From NCBI RefSeq assembly GCF_900114135.1, contig NZ_FORY01000003.1, positions 248,001-312,000 on the forward strand: a stretch of 64,000 nt of DNA. The letters are read 5' to 3'. This DNA comes from Celeribacter halophilus. Lineage in GTDB: Bacteria; Pseudomonadota; Alphaproteobacteria; Rhodobacterales; Rhodobacteraceae. Each line of letters begins with the position of its first letter. Position 1 is the first letter of the stretch. The translations under genes were made by a program, and so were the position numbers. Below are positions 1 through 8,821 of the stretch, in pieces. Below the pieces are notes generated by a model. The model was not told the origin of the DNA, made no database searches, and saw only the letters and a program-made list of their open reading frames with translations.

Positions 1-1037
1 AATATGACCTCTCGAACGTGATGTTCCTGACCACGTCCAACAGCTACAATATGCCGGGACCGCTTCTGGACCGGATGGAGATCATTCCGCTGTCGGGTTA
101 CACCGAAGAGGAAAAATCCGAGATCGCGAAACAGCATTTGCTGCCCAAGCAGATCAAGAACCATGGTCTCAAGGCCAAGGAATTCTCTGTCTCGGATGAT
201 GCGGTCATGGATGTGATCCGCTATTATACCCGCGAGGCGGGGGTGCGGAATCTGGAGCGTGAATTCGCCAAGATCGCCCGCAAGGCGGTGACCAAGATCA
301 TCAAGAAAGAGGTCGAAAGCGTCCATGTGACCTCCGAAAACCTCGAAGAGTTCTTGGGTGTGAAGAAGTTCCGTTACGGTCTGGCCGAGAAAGAGGATCA
401 GATCGGCGTTGTCACGGGGCTGGCCTACACCTCCGTTGGCGGTGATCTGTTGCAGATCGAGGCTCTGAAACTGCCCGGCAAGGGGCGGATGAAGACCACT
501 GGGAAACTGGGCGATGTGATGAAGGAATCCATCGACGCGGCCAGTTCCTATGTGCGCTCGATTGCGCCGAAAATCGGGGTCAAACCGCCGCTCTTTGACA
601 CGATGGACATTCACGTTCACGTGCCGGACGGGGCGACGCCGAAGGACGGGCCGAGTGCGGGGCTGGCGATGGTCACGACCATTGTCTCCGTGCTGACGCA
701 AATTCCGGTGCGTAAGGATATCGCCATGACGGGCGAGGTCTCCCTGCGCGGCAATGCCACCGCCATCGGCGGGCTGAAGGAGAAACTCCTTGCGGCCTTG
801 CGCGGCGGGATCAAGACTGTGCTGATCCCCGAGGAAAACGTCAAGGATCTGGCGGATATTCCGGACAATGTGAAAGAAGGGCTGGAAATCATCCCTGTTA
901 CTCATGTGTCCGAAGTTCTCAAACACGCTCTGGTGCGCCAGCCGGAGCCGATCGAATGGGATGACGCCGCAGAAGAGGCCGCACGACTGGCCAAAATCAC
1001 GGCAACCGGTGAAAATCAGGGCGCTGTGGCGCACTGA
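1..1037 (+). CDS. lon: ATP-dependent protease Lon, C-terminal part (5' truncated by window)
   Basis: The frame is open from the first bases of the window, so this is the C-terminal part of Lon; the N-domain and Walker A/B motifs lie upstream. The first residues are the end of the AAA+ module (TTSNSYN, then PGPLLDRMEII). A helical subdomain and the serine protease domain follow. The catalytic Ser is in PKDGPSAG (codon 654-656) and the catalytic Lys in GGLKEK (codon 777-779), so the Ser/Lys dyad is intact. Lon degrades misfolded and regulatory proteins in the cytoplasm. The tail after the protease domain is short and acidic. An HU-like gene follows, as it often does after lon. Confidence 0.97.
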   Translation, partial: YDLSNVMFLTTSNSYNMPGPLLDRMEIIPLSGYTEEEKSEIAKQHLLPKQIKNHGLKAKEFSVSDDAVMDVIRYYTREAGVRNLEREFAKIARKAVTKIIKKEVESVHVTSENLEEFLGVKKFRYGLAEKEDQIGVVTGLAYTSVGGDLLQIEALKLPGKGRMKTTGKLGDVMKESIDAASSYVRSIAPKIGVKPPLFDTMDIHVHVPDGATPKDGPSAGLAMVTTIVSVLTQIPVRKDIAMTGEVSLRGNATAIGGLKEKLLAALRGGIKTVLIPEENVKDLADIPDNVKEGLEIIPVTHVSEVLKHALVRQPEPIEWDDAAEEAARLAKITATGENQGAVAH

Positions 1038-1040
1038 TGT

Positions 1041-1061
1041 CCTGTCCTGACATCGGACAGG
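1041..1061 (+). repeat. Inverted repeat just downstream of lon
   Basis: CCTGTCC-N7-GGACAGG is a perfect 7-bp stem starting 4 nt after the lon stop codon. It has no U-tract, so it may stabilise the 3' end or assist the true terminator about 40 bp further on. Confidence 0.45.
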
Positions 1062-1098
1062 CCCGACATTACGGGGCTGACCGTTGATATTTTTTGAG

Positions 1099-1125
1099 AA
1101 AGCCGGCCCTTGGGTCGGCTTTTTC
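1099..1125 (+). terminator. Rho-independent terminator of lon
   Basis: An 8-bp stem AGCCGGCC/GGTCGGCT (one G-T pair) with a short loop is followed by TTTTT. It separates lon from the HU-like gene. Confidence 0.85.
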
Positions 1126-1252
1126 GTTCCGCCGGTGCAGATAAGGGCAGATTGTGGTTGGTCGCGTGTAAATCTTTGAACGAGCATTGCATCAGAGCGG
1201 CGCGCGGCGTTAAGGTTGCTGCATATGCAACATACGTCCAGACGAGGCTCCT

Positions 1253-1735
1253 ATGGCTAAGCGGAAATCCGCATCGAGAAAGACAGCGACATCTTCCAAA
1301 ACCGGTCGAACAAGCGAAAGCGCGACCGCCGAGACAGCAAGGACCACACCTGTGACAGCAATCGAGAAATCCGCCCCCGCCCCGAAAACCACTGTTTCGG
1401 CCATTGCTGATCCGGCTCCGGTTGACGCGCCTGAGGCGAGTCTGGTGACGGTTGTGAAGAAAAAAGACCTGATCGAGAAGGTGACCGAGGCCTCCGGTGT
1501 GAAACGCTCCGAGGCGAAAAAGGTCATTGAGGCGATGCTCAAGGAACTCGGTGATGCGCTTCAGCGCGAAGATGAATTGAACCTGCCACCCTTGGGGAAG
1601 ATGAGTGTGAACCGCATCCGCGAGGGCTCCGGCGCGCATATCATCATCGCCAAACTGCGTCGGCCCAAAGCCATGCTGGGCGAGGTGACAACACCCGCTT
1701 CGACTGTGGATGACGCGGCTGTGGATGAGGCATGA
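1253..1735 (+). CDS. HU-family DNA-binding protein with N-terminal extension
   Basis: A 160-residue nucleoid-associated protein. The HU/IHF fold begins near residue 67 (VVKKKDLIEKV) and runs through SEAKKVIEAMLKEL and the LPPLGKMSVNRI segment. The first ~65 residues are a low-complexity Lys/Ser/Thr then Pro/Ala-rich tail. An ordinary HU is about 90 residues, so this is an extended form. HU-type proteins bind and bend DNA as dimers. The start is supported by GAGG about 6 nt upstream. The arm region has RIREGSGAHIIIAKLRRPK in place of the usual RNPRTG motif, so the DNA contact may differ from standard HU. Confidence 0.85.
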   Translation: MAKRKSASRKTATSSKTGRTSESATAETARTTPVTAIEKSAPAPKTTVSAIADPAPVDAPEASLVTVVKKKDLIEKVTEASGVKRSEAKKVIEAMLKELGDALQREDELNLPPLGKMSVNRIREGSGAHIIIAKLRRPKAMLGEVTTPASTVDDAAVDEA

Positions 1736-1777
1736 GATTGCCGTTCTGAAAGCGGAAATTTCTCGAAAAAAAACCTC

Positions 1778-1806
1778 TTGCATCAGGGTGTGCCACCCGC
1801 TAAATA
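1778..1806 (+). promoter_or_regulatory. Sigma-70-type promoter of tRNA-Val
   Basis: TTGCAT (1778-1783), a 17-bp spacer and TAAATA (1801-1806) end 12 bp before the mature tRNA 5' end, a good match for a housekeeping promoter. Confidence 0.6.
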
Positions 1807-1818
1807 CCGCGCCACGGC

Positions 1819-1893
1819 GGGTGATTAGCTCAGTGGTAGAGCGCTTCGTTCACATCGAAGATGTCAGGAGTTCAAATCTCTTATCACCCACCA
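1819..1893 (+). tRNA. tRNA-Val(CAC)
   Basis: The cloverleaf can be folded by eye. The acceptor stem is GGGTGAT/ATCACCC, the D-arm is GCTC...GAGC, and the anticodon stem CTTCG/CGAAG encloses loop TTCACAT (anticodon CAC, reading GTG valine). The T-arm is AGGAG TTCAAAT CTCTT, with one G-T pair. The discriminator A and the CCA end are encoded. Confidence 0.95.
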
Positions 1894-1903
1894 CCGAATT
1901 TCC

Positions 1904-1926
1904 GGGCGCCTTAGGGCGCCCTTTTT
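1904..1926 (+). terminator. Rho-independent terminator of tRNA-Val
   Basis: GGGCGCC-TTA-GGCGCCC (perfect 7-bp stem) followed by TTTTT, 10 nt after the tRNA CCA end. Confidence 0.9.
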
Positions 1927-2003
1927 CGTATCAGGTGGCGATGTCAGTCATTGTCATAATGGCGTTTCGCGCTTCGCCATGTGTCGGCCCTCTCAGGAAT
2001 GCT

Positions 2004-5000
2004 CTAAGGATCAGCCTCTTGCAGGGCAGGGCTCTCTTTGACGGCATAGAGATCATTGGCTTTGGACACTGACATCGGACGGGCGTAGAGGAAGCCTTGA
2101 TGCAGGTGCAGCCCCATACTCAGCAGGATGTTGCGCTGCGCACTGGTTTCCACACCCTCTGCAATGATTTCAAAATCAAGCGCCTCGGCCAGCTGGATGA
2201 TCGAGCGCAGCGTTTCGCGTGAGCGGCGGTCGGTGACGATCCGGTCGATCAGGGACTTGTCGATTTTGACGATATCAATAGGCAGATGGGTGAGGCGGTT
2301 CAGGTTGGAGGCTTCTTTCCCGAAGTCGTCCAGGGCAATGCGAATGCCATGACTGCGCAGGATGGCGATTTCCATGATGACCTGATCCATGTCGATCCGG
2401 TCAGTGATGGCATTCTCGCAGAGTTCAATGACGATATTGTGCCGGTGGGTGCCGAAATCTCCGAAACTTTTCATGATGGTCTGTGCCGCGCCGCGAAACG
2501 CCAGCGATTCCAGCCGCGTGTTGAAGCTTATAAACGCGCCAGGGCAGGCGGTGAGGCCGGACAAAAGCGCGTTGCGCATATGTCCGGGGACATCCGCGTA
2601 GTTTTCATGCAAAAGCACATGGCGCAGTTGCGACATGAACTGGCGCGGGACGACGAGAGTGCCATCCGCGCGTTCCCAGCGCATCAGAGCTTCAAACCCG
2701 ACTATTTCCGAACTGGATGAATCGAAAATGGGGTGGACATATTTTTTGATCTCATCCTTTTTCAGCGCCTCGATGATGTCCTGATGGTTGGTGAGTTTGC
2801 CAATGTCGCGCAGTTTTTCTGTGAAGGCCTCATCGGCAACGATGACCTTGTTGCGGCCGTCCTCTTTTGCGTCGCGCAGGGCCCAGTCCGACCATTTTAT
2901 GGCGTCTTCAAGCCGGTCTGTCCGGTTCAGGCGCGTCACGCCGATGGAGACCGTGCGGGTGATCGGGCCCGAGGCGGTCTGTAGCGTGGCCGTTGAAATG
3001 GCTTTCATAAGCTCTTCTGCAAATGCGCGGTCAGGGGAAAGGCCTGTGACGGGGCGTATGGCGGCAAATTCCTCTCCGCCAATGCGGGAGGCACCGCCCA
3101 AAGGCTTTGTTTTCACTTCCAGAACCTGTGCAATGAGACGGAGCAGATCATCGCCGGTTTCATGTCCGTAGGCGTCATTGACGCTTTTGAAATGATCTAC
3201 ATCGATCATAAAAAGATCGAAATCGCAGGGGCGCTGGCCATCGGCATAGAATGTATTGAAACCGCGGCGCGACAAAAGACCGGTCAGGTCGTCATGGGCG
3301 ACGAGATGTTCGAGCTTCTGCCGCGCCAGTGAGATGTCCGTGATGTCGACCACCATGACGATATTGAGCCATCGTCCGTCTTGCTGTTCGATCACACTGC
3401 GCAGTTCGACGATCCGTTTTTCTCCGGTTTTCGTAAGCAAGGTCAAGGTGTTGGTGCGGGGTTTGCTGTCCTGAACTGTGGAGAGGACCTGAGTGCGGAA
3501 GGTCGTGGATGTGGCCCGGTCGTCTTCTGGCATGAAGTCGTTCAGGTCCCGCCCGATGGTTTCGTCGCGACTGTAGCCGAAATGCGAGCACCAAGCGTCG
3601 GAGGCGGATTGAATGCGCCAGTTACGGTCTTGAGACAGGACAATGGCGGCGTTGCGGTTGAGCAGGGTCTCGGTCAGGCTGCGGTGGGCTTCAAGTTCGG
3701 TGACATCGGTGAATAGAATAACATATTTCGGCTCGTCACCTTGTGCCAGCGGGTCGATGATCCGGCATTCGGCCTTCACTTTGAGGATGGTGCCGCTTTT
3801 AGTTTTGACTTCAAGCACTTTATCAGAAGGCTGCGCCACGGAATCGCCTTGTGCCCTTACATTCTCGACGAATTGTCGGGTTTTTGGAGTGGTCAGCTCA
3901 AGGGCATCTTTTCCGATCAACTCCGTGCGGGAAAATTCGAGAAGTCTGCACAGGGCTGGTGCGACATCGAGTGTGATGCGCTTGGCATCTTGAACCAACA
4001 AAAGCGCAGGGCCTTCTTCCAATGTCAGCTTGTAGAGACGGCTGTTGCGGTGAAGTGCAGTCGTATCCGTGATTTGCGCGAGATAGTGAAATTGCGTTCC
4101 GACGGTGCTGGATTTGTGGATTGCGGCAAGGGCTTTGCGCAATTGTCCATCGGGTCGGCGAATGTCGATTTCGAGGGTGAAATCACGGTCGGGCGTTTTG
4201 CGGATAAAGTCCTGCATATTGCGCAAAGCGGTATTGGGTATTCGGAGAAATCCCGCTTCGTAGGGGGTTAAGCCGATGAGCGTTTCGCGGGGCATGCAGA
4301 CGTAATCGCAAAAGCGGTGGGAAGCGCTGGTGATGTGAAACTGGTCATCCATGGTCACGGTCATGGCGGGCCCGTCTTCCAGTATTTCCCGATACAATAA
4401 TCGGGCACGGCTGCGTTGGAATTTATAGGCGCCGATGATGGAAATCAGGATGGAGGCAAGGCTGATCAGGAGCAGGATATCGACATGAAAAGCGGCGCTT
4501 TTCGAGGCGGTGCCGAGCAGGACGGCGGCGGAGGTCAGCAAACTAGCGGTACCCGTTGCAGCAGGTGTCGGGAGCATAAGCGGCAACAAGAGAATGATCA
4601 GTCCCATGATGAGCGCAGGCGTGGGCGCGTGGTTGTAGAGTTCGATCGGATATTGGACGAGCGCAAAGGCCAGTACCGCGAGTAGAAACACCACGGGCCA
4701 AGGCGGTGTTTGGCGGCCCTCTGCGACGGGTGGTCCGAAATGCAGACGCCAGATCATGCCGAGGATCAACGGGACAGAGAGGCTGAAACCGGCGCTGTGC
4801 ACGAGCCACAGGTGTTTGAGGGGCGGGAGGTCTGACGACGGGGCCAGCGCTGTGATGAGAATATAGTCCGCGTAGGTGAAAAGAGAGCAGATACACAGGC
4901 TCACCAACACAAAGATACTGATGTCCTGCGGTAGGGAACTCATATTTGTGATGTGCCGGCCATTTCGTCTGATTTTGAGGGTGCGGATGGCGGTTTTTGC

Positions 5001-6251
5001 GACGACGAGGGCGCAAATGCCATTGCTGATCGAGAACATCAGGGCCGGCCCGCACGGGGAGCCCATCAGAAGGTGTGCCGTGCAGAGGGTGACAATGCCT
5101 GCGGCCAGCATGACGAGGCGGTCATGTGGGCGATGTAGGGTGAGGAAGTAGGCCAAGGTTGCCGTTGCAGGCCAAATTGCGGGAAGATCGGGTGATATCC
5201 ATGAGAACAGAGCCTGAGAGAGAAGCGTTACGCAGGCGAGGAATGCCGAGGCGAGAAGGCAGCGTTGAAACAGGTTTGCGTGAAAACTTGCCCAATGATG
5301 CAGACGTAAAATATAGGCGTGTTTCGGGATCGTCGCGGCGTCTGAAGGAGGTGTTGTCTGGAAACTTTGAGGGATTTGTGACGAGGCGCTCGTGATGTTC
5401 GTGGCCGCAGGGGTGAACGGGGGTGGTATCCGGTTGGTGGAACTTTCCAGCGGGCGCAAATACCGCTCCGCAAGAAAGGTCATTGTCAAGCCTGCCAAGA
5501 CGAAAAGGAACATATCGGCCATTGTCCAGCCGTGCAGGAGCGGGCCGGAAAACAGATATATCGCGCAGGTCGAAAGCCCGATCCATAAGGTGCGGTTGAC
5601 AACGGGTGTGCCGCGCCTGTCCACAAGTCCTCGGGCCGAGGTGAGGGGCATGGACAGGGCCGCGATGCCGAGAAACAGGAGGGCCTCGCTGGTCGAAAAC
5701 TCCGCCAGAAAGGGGGCGGAAACGCCGGGCGAGAAAAGCGCGTGGGAGAGCTTGGAGAGCGCGATGGCAGCGACCGCTGTGAGGGCGGCGAAAGATGCCC
5801 ATTTCCCGAAGAGACGCTGCGAGCCGACAAGAGGGATCAGGGACAGGATGAAAAAACAGGTGAGCGCTGCCATTCCGAGGGAGAGGCGCTGTCCTCTGGC
5901 ATCAATGAAAGTAAGGTCCCAGCTAGGGAAGCCTCCCCTCATGTTGGCCATTTGCAGCAGGATGAGCGTCAGGGCAACAGGCGTGCCGAAGGCGAGGTAG
6001 GAGGCTCTGCGCCGTTTGTCGTGCCATAGGCTATAGAGCTGGTGGCTCAGATCAAAGGTGAGCGCGGCGATGGTGATCAGAACAAGAGGATGCACAGAGC
6101 CCAGAAACTCCGGAGGTGCCGGAAATTGCGGGAAAAACGCAAGGCTCTGGAGCAACAACAGGGTCGTGATGACCCCGACTAAGGCGCGTATGACTTGGGG
6201 CGCTGTGTCGTTAGATCGCTGGCTTTGTTCGTCTGTGCCTGACCGTATCAC
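2004..6251 (-). CDS. Membrane-anchored PAS-GGDEF-EAL cyclic-di-GMP protein
   Basis: A very large (~1,415 aa) c-di-GMP enzyme. Two separate multi-span membrane regions occupy roughly residues 20-265 and 325-630, joined by a Pro/Thr-rich linker. The second contains IWPATATLAYFL, reminiscent of MASE1 sensors. Three PAS-type segments follow (about 640-980), then GGDEF with intact RIGGEEF (diguanylate cyclase site) and a C-terminal EAL domain of ~250 residues. The EAL domain keeps FEALMRW, the metal-ligand positions in IELCEN and LDDFG, the Lys of VKIDKS, and AEGVE. Both activities therefore look possible. Loop 6 reads DDFGKEASNL rather than the usual DDFG.GYSSL. The start is uncertain: GTG at 6251 has a weak GGACGG upstream, a TTG at 6293 would extend it by 14 residues, and no early ATG exists. 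Confidence 0.88.
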   Translation of the reverse strand: MIRSGTDEQSQRSNDTAPQVIRALVGVITTLLLLQSLAFFPQFPAPPEFLGSVHPLVLITIAALTFDLSHQLYSLWHDKRRRASYLAFGTPVALTLILLQMANMRGGFPSWDLTFIDARGQRLSLGMAALTCFFILSLIPLVGSQRLFGKWASFAALTAVAAIALSKLSHALFSPGVSAPFLAEFSTSEALLFLGIAALSMPLTSARGLVDRRGTPVVNRTLWIGLSTCAIYLFSGPLLHGWTMADMFLFVLAGLTMTFLAERYLRPLESSTNRIPPPFTPAATNITSASSQIPQSFQTTPPSDAATIPKHAYILRLHHWASFHANLFQRCLLASAFLACVTLLSQALFSWISPDLPAIWPATATLAYFLTLHRPHDRLVMLAAGIVTLCTAHLLMGSPCGPALMFSISNGICALVVAKTAIRTLKIRRNGRHITNMSSLPQDISIFVLVSLCICSLFTYADYILITALAPSSDLPPLKHLWLVHSAGFSLSVPLILGMIWRLHFGPPVAEGRQTPPWPVVFLLAVLAFALVQYPIELYNHAPTPALIMGLIILLLPLMLPTPAATGTASLLTSAAVLLGTASKSAAFHVDILLLISLASILISIIGAYKFQRSRARLLYREILEDGPAMTVTMDDQFHITSASHRFCDYVCMPRETLIGLTPYEAGFLRIPNTALRNMQDFIRKTPDRDFTLEIDIRRPDGQLRKALAAIHKSSTVGTQFHYLAQITDTTALHRNSRLYKLTLEEGPALLLVQDAKRITLDVAPALCRLLEFSRTELIGKDALELTTPKTRQFVENVRAQGDSVAQPSDKVLEVKTKSGTILKVKAECRIIDPLAQGDEPKYVILFTDVTELEAHRSLTETLLNRNAAIVLSQDRNWRIQSASDAWCSHFGYSRDETIGRDLNDFMPEDDRATSTTFRTQVLSTVQDSKPRTNTLTLLTKTGEKRIVELRSVIEQQDGRWLNIVMVVDITDISLARQKLEHLVAHDDLTGLLSRRGFNTFYADGQRPCDFDLFMIDVDHFKSVNDAYGHETGDDLLRLIAQVLEVKTKPLGGASRIGGEEFAAIRPVTGLSPDRAFAEELMKAISTATLQTASGPITRTVSIGVTRLNRTDRLEDAIKWSDWALRDAKEDGRNKVIVADEAFTEKLRDIGKLTNHQDIIEALKKDEIKKYVHPIFDSSSSEIVGFEALMRWERADGTLVVPRQFMSQLRHVLLHENYADVPGHMRNALLSGLTACPGAFISFNTRLESLAFRGAAQTIMKSFGDFGTHRHNIVIELCENAITDRIDMDQVIMEIAILRSHGIRIALDDFGKEASNLNRLTHLPIDIVKIDKSLIDRIVTDRRSRETLRSIIQLAEALDFEIIAEGVETSAQRNILLSMGLHLHQGFLYARPMSVSKANDLYAVKESPALQEADP

Positions 6252-6371
6252 ATGAACCGTCCGCGTTAGATTTGAGGGCCATATGTGCGGCAAGGCGCAA
6301 TAAATTTCGTCCGCATGTCTCTGAAAATCCTGATCTTATCCGATTCCGTAAAATACAAACCTCTTTGAAAC

Positions 6372-6404
6372 GTGAACTGTGCCGGGCTCGTGGCTCAAGT
6401 TCAC
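6372..6404. repeat. Inverted repeat between the GGDEF-EAL and racemase genes
   Basis: GTGAACT (6372-6378) and AGTTCAC (6398-6404) flank a smaller GCC/GGC pairing. It would fall in the 5' leader of the GGDEF-EAL transcript if the promoter at 6423-6450 is used. It could be a leader hairpin or an operator; no U-tract follows on either strand. Confidence 0.4.
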
Positions 6405-6422
6405 CACAAAAGGCTTTAAGAA

Positions 6423-6450
6423 AGGTTAACGGATCAGATTCAAGAGTCAA
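6423..6450 (-). promoter_or_regulatory. Candidate promoter for the GGDEF-EAL gene
   Basis: On the minus strand TTGACT (6450-6445), a 16-bp spacer and TAACCT (6428-6423) face the GGDEF-EAL gene. The -10 match is moderate, and the implied leader exceeds 120 nt. Confidence 0.35.
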
Positions 6451-6529
6451 TTTGATGGCGAAAATCTTATGTAGGTTGTGCCGTGGTCTTGCCGTTTCAA
6501 TCGCCGAGACATGGTAAATTTGCCCCGAT

Positions 6530-7654
6530 CTATCGCCGGTAAAAGCGCGGGTTGCGCAGGCCCCAGTCGGTGTAAAGGTCGGCCAGAATGGTGCCGAATT
6601 GCTGTTCAACCCGTTGCTGCGTGACCGGATTGCCGCTCGCGCCGCCGAAGATGCTTACTGTGTCGCCAAGGCTGACTCCCGCGACCTCGGTCACATCGGC
6701 GACAATGGCATTCATCGACACTTTTCCGAGCACGGGAACCGGCTGGTTGCGGATCGCAACGACGCAGTCCTCCTGCACCAAACGTCTGAACCCGTTCTCA
6801 TAACCGATTGAAATACAAGCCAGACGGCGACCTCCGGACAGGTGCGCGGCGCGGTCGTAGCCGATGCTGCTGCCCTCGGGATAGTCCTGAAGACTGACCA
6901 CGCGGGCCTCAAGGTCCAACGTCGGGCGAAACCCCAGTTCCGGCTTCAAAATCCCGTATAGGATAGCGCCGCAACGATACATATCCGTGTCGATGTCCGT
7001 ATCCGAAATCAGCGTCAGGGAACTGCCTGCGTGGACGCAGACCGCGTCGCGTTGCAAGTGGCTGTTGTCAAAGACCCAATCCACCTGTTTCTGAAAGAGA
7101 TTATTGCTGTGGCACAAGTCCTGCGGGAGGTTTGACGGGAAATGCGAAGATATTCCGCCGATCCGCTCGCCCAGAAGGTCCAGAATGGCAAGGCAGTTCT
7201 CCCGACCTGCCGTGGTCGCAATCTCCAAACCATCACGCGACATGCCGCCAGCGTTCAGGGCGAGATGCGGCTTGGTCTTGAGACGTCCGCTTTTGATATG
7301 TTGGTGCAATTCGCGGGCTATGGCGGGGGAGGAGACATATTCCTGCACACGGTCCGAAAGTGCACCTTCGATCTCATGCGGTGTCGCGGCGCGCAGGCGG
7401 ATCAGGTCGCCGTCAAACCCCGCCTTGCGAACGGCGCGGGCTTCGGCGTTGGAGGTGATGCCGATGCAGGTCACGCCCTGTTCCCGAACGATAGGCACGA
7501 CCTGCGCGATCCCGTGCCCGTAGGCATCTGCCTTGAGAACCGCGCAAAACCGCCGCCCTTCAGGAACAAGGCCCAAGGCCAGCGCAAGGTTGGCGGCGAT
7601 CCGGTCCAGATGGATGGTGCACCATGAGGAGGGGCAGGGATCAGGCGTGGTCAT
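6530..7654 (-). CDS. Alanine racemase-fold, Bsr-type broad-spectrum amino-acid racemase
   Basis: A 374-aa PLP enzyme of the alanine racemase fold. The PLP lysine is in AVLKADAYGHG (about residue 41). The catalytic tyrosine of the second half is in SIGYDRA, followed by ISIGYENGFRR. Several segments fit the broad-spectrum racemase (Bsr) subgroup as I remember Vibrio BsrV better than biosynthetic Alr: LNAGGMSRDGLE instead of the Alr VDTGMxRxG type, SSHFPSN, and the C-terminal ILADLYTDWGLRNP. No signal peptide is seen, although the Vibrio enzymes are periplasmic, so it should act in the cytoplasm. It is the last gene of the 11-gene operon and overlaps its upstream neighbour by ATGA. It probably interconverts the L and D forms of the imported amino acid. 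Confidence 0.8.
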   Translation of the reverse strand: MTTPDPCPSSWCTIHLDRIAANLALALGLVPEGRRFCAVLKADAYGHGIAQVVPIVREQGVTCIGITSNAEARAVRKAGFDGDLIRLRAATPHEIEGALSDRVQEYVSSPAIARELHQHIKSGRLKTKPHLALNAGGMSRDGLEIATTAGRENCLAILDLLGERIGGISSHFPSNLPQDLCHSNNLFQKQVDWVFDNSHLQRDAVCVHAGSSLTLISDTDIDTDMYRCGAILYGILKPELGFRPTLDLEARVVSLQDYPEGSSIGYDRAAHLSGGRRLACISIGYENGFRRLVQEDCVVAIRNQPVPVLGKVSMNAIVADVTEVAGVSLGDTVSIFGGASGNPVTQQRVEQQFGTILADLYTDWGLRNPRFYRR

Positions 7655-8811
7655 GCGGATGCCGGGGCCAGTATCTCTTGCACGATCCCGAATAACAGGT
7701 CGATCACGTCGGGCAGGAGTGCGTCCGGAAAGTCATAGTCCGGATTGTGCAATTGCGGGTGATCCTCGCCGGAGCCGATGTAGAGTAGGCTAGCCTTGGC
7801 CCCGTCATCTCCGAACCGGCCGAAATCTTCGGACCATCGCATCGGCAGGGGCATGTCGTGGCAGGGCTGTCCCAAGTTTTCGGCGACATGGCGTGCAATC
7901 GCGGTGGCGTCTGGATCATTGACGACTGCGCGGAAGACGTCATGCCAGTGGATGTTCACGCGAAGTGCGCCTGCATGTGAGCTGACCAGTGCCAGAGCCT
8001 CCTCCATCAGCGCATCCATCCGCGTGTTGGTCATGGTGCGCAAGGTGACGCGCAATTCTCCATCTGCCGGGGAAATGCCGAATGTCGGCGCGCCGAGCTT
8101 GGCATGGGTGAGCGTGCTGAGGGCGAAATCCGGCTCTCCGATACGGCCTTGTGCGAGGTCGGGCAGGGCACGCATAAGCTCTGCCATCGCGTTTGCGGGA
8201 GACAAACCGTCTTCGGGGGCTGCGGCATGGGAGCTTTTGCCCTCCAACAAGATCTGCATCCCGCGTGAGGCGCAGTTGCCCGGCCCAGAACGCAGCCCGA
8301 TCTCGCCTAAGGGACGGCCAGGGACATTGTGATAGGCAAAGGCATAGTCGGGCCGGAGTTCGGGCCAGCGCGGATCATCGATGACCGCTTTTGCCCCCGC
8401 GCCGGTCTCTTCGGCGGGCTGGAAGAGTAGGATCACGCGGCCGCGTGGCGGGCGTTGGGCTTTGAGAGCCTGTGCCACGCCCAGGAGGGAGACCATATGC
8501 CCGTCATGGCCGCATAGATGCCCCTTGCCTGCAACTTCCGACCTGTAGGGCAGGTCCGAGATTTCGCGGATGGGCAAACCGTCCAACTCGCAGCGCAGCA
8601 TGACGGTCGGACCATCGCCCGCGCCGGTGAATTCGGCGGCGACACCGTGCCCGCCGAGGTCGCGCCAGAGACGGTCCGCGCCCGAAGCGGTCAGATGTCG
8701 GGCGATGCGCTCTGCCGTGGCGCGTTCTTCGCCGGAGATTTCGGGATGGCGGTGCAGGTCATGACGCAGCGCGGTCAGCTCTTCAATCCGGTCCGGAGAA
8801 AGTGTGTGCAT
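7651..8811 (-). CDS. M20D-family amidohydrolase (hippurate/N-acyl-amino-acid hydrolase-like)
   Basis: A 386-aa metallo-amidohydrolase with the M20D pattern: LRHDLHRHPEISGEE near the N-terminus, CELDGLPI, GHLCGHDGHM carrying the metal-binding Cys/His residues, FQPAEETGAGA with the catalytic Glu, and MHTL at the start. Such enzymes remove acyl groups from N-acyl amino acids or cleave IAA-amino-acid-type conjugates. The ATG at 8811 is chosen because GAGGAG lies 7 nt upstream; a longer frame upstream runs into the thiolase gene. It sits between the thiolase and racemase genes, which suggests it frees an amino acid or processes an acylated intermediate in the same pathway. Confidence 0.85.
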   Translation of the reverse strand: MHTLSPDRIEELTALRHDLHRHPEISGEERATAERIARHLTASGADRLWRDLGGHGVAAEFTGAGDGPTVMLRCELDGLPIREISDLPYRSEVAGKGHLCGHDGHMVSLLGVAQALKAQRPPRGRVILLFQPAEETGAGAKAVIDDPRWPELRPDYAFAYHNVPGRPLGEIGLRSGPGNCASRGMQILLEGKSSHAAAPEDGLSPANAMAELMRALPDLAQGRIGEPDFALSTLTHAKLGAPTFGISPADGELRVTLRTMTNTRMDALMEEALALVSSHAGALRVNIHWHDVFRAVVNDPDATAIARHVAENLGQPCHDMPLPMRWSEDFGRFGDDGAKASLLYIGSGEDHPQLHNPDYDFPDALLPDVIDLLFGIVQEILAPASA

Positions 8812-8821
8812 GTGGGACTCC

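Noticed and set aside
1819-1893. tRNA-Val as an attachment site for an integrated element
   Set aside because: No integrase, phage or plasmid gene follows, and no second copy of the tRNA 3' end was seen in the window.
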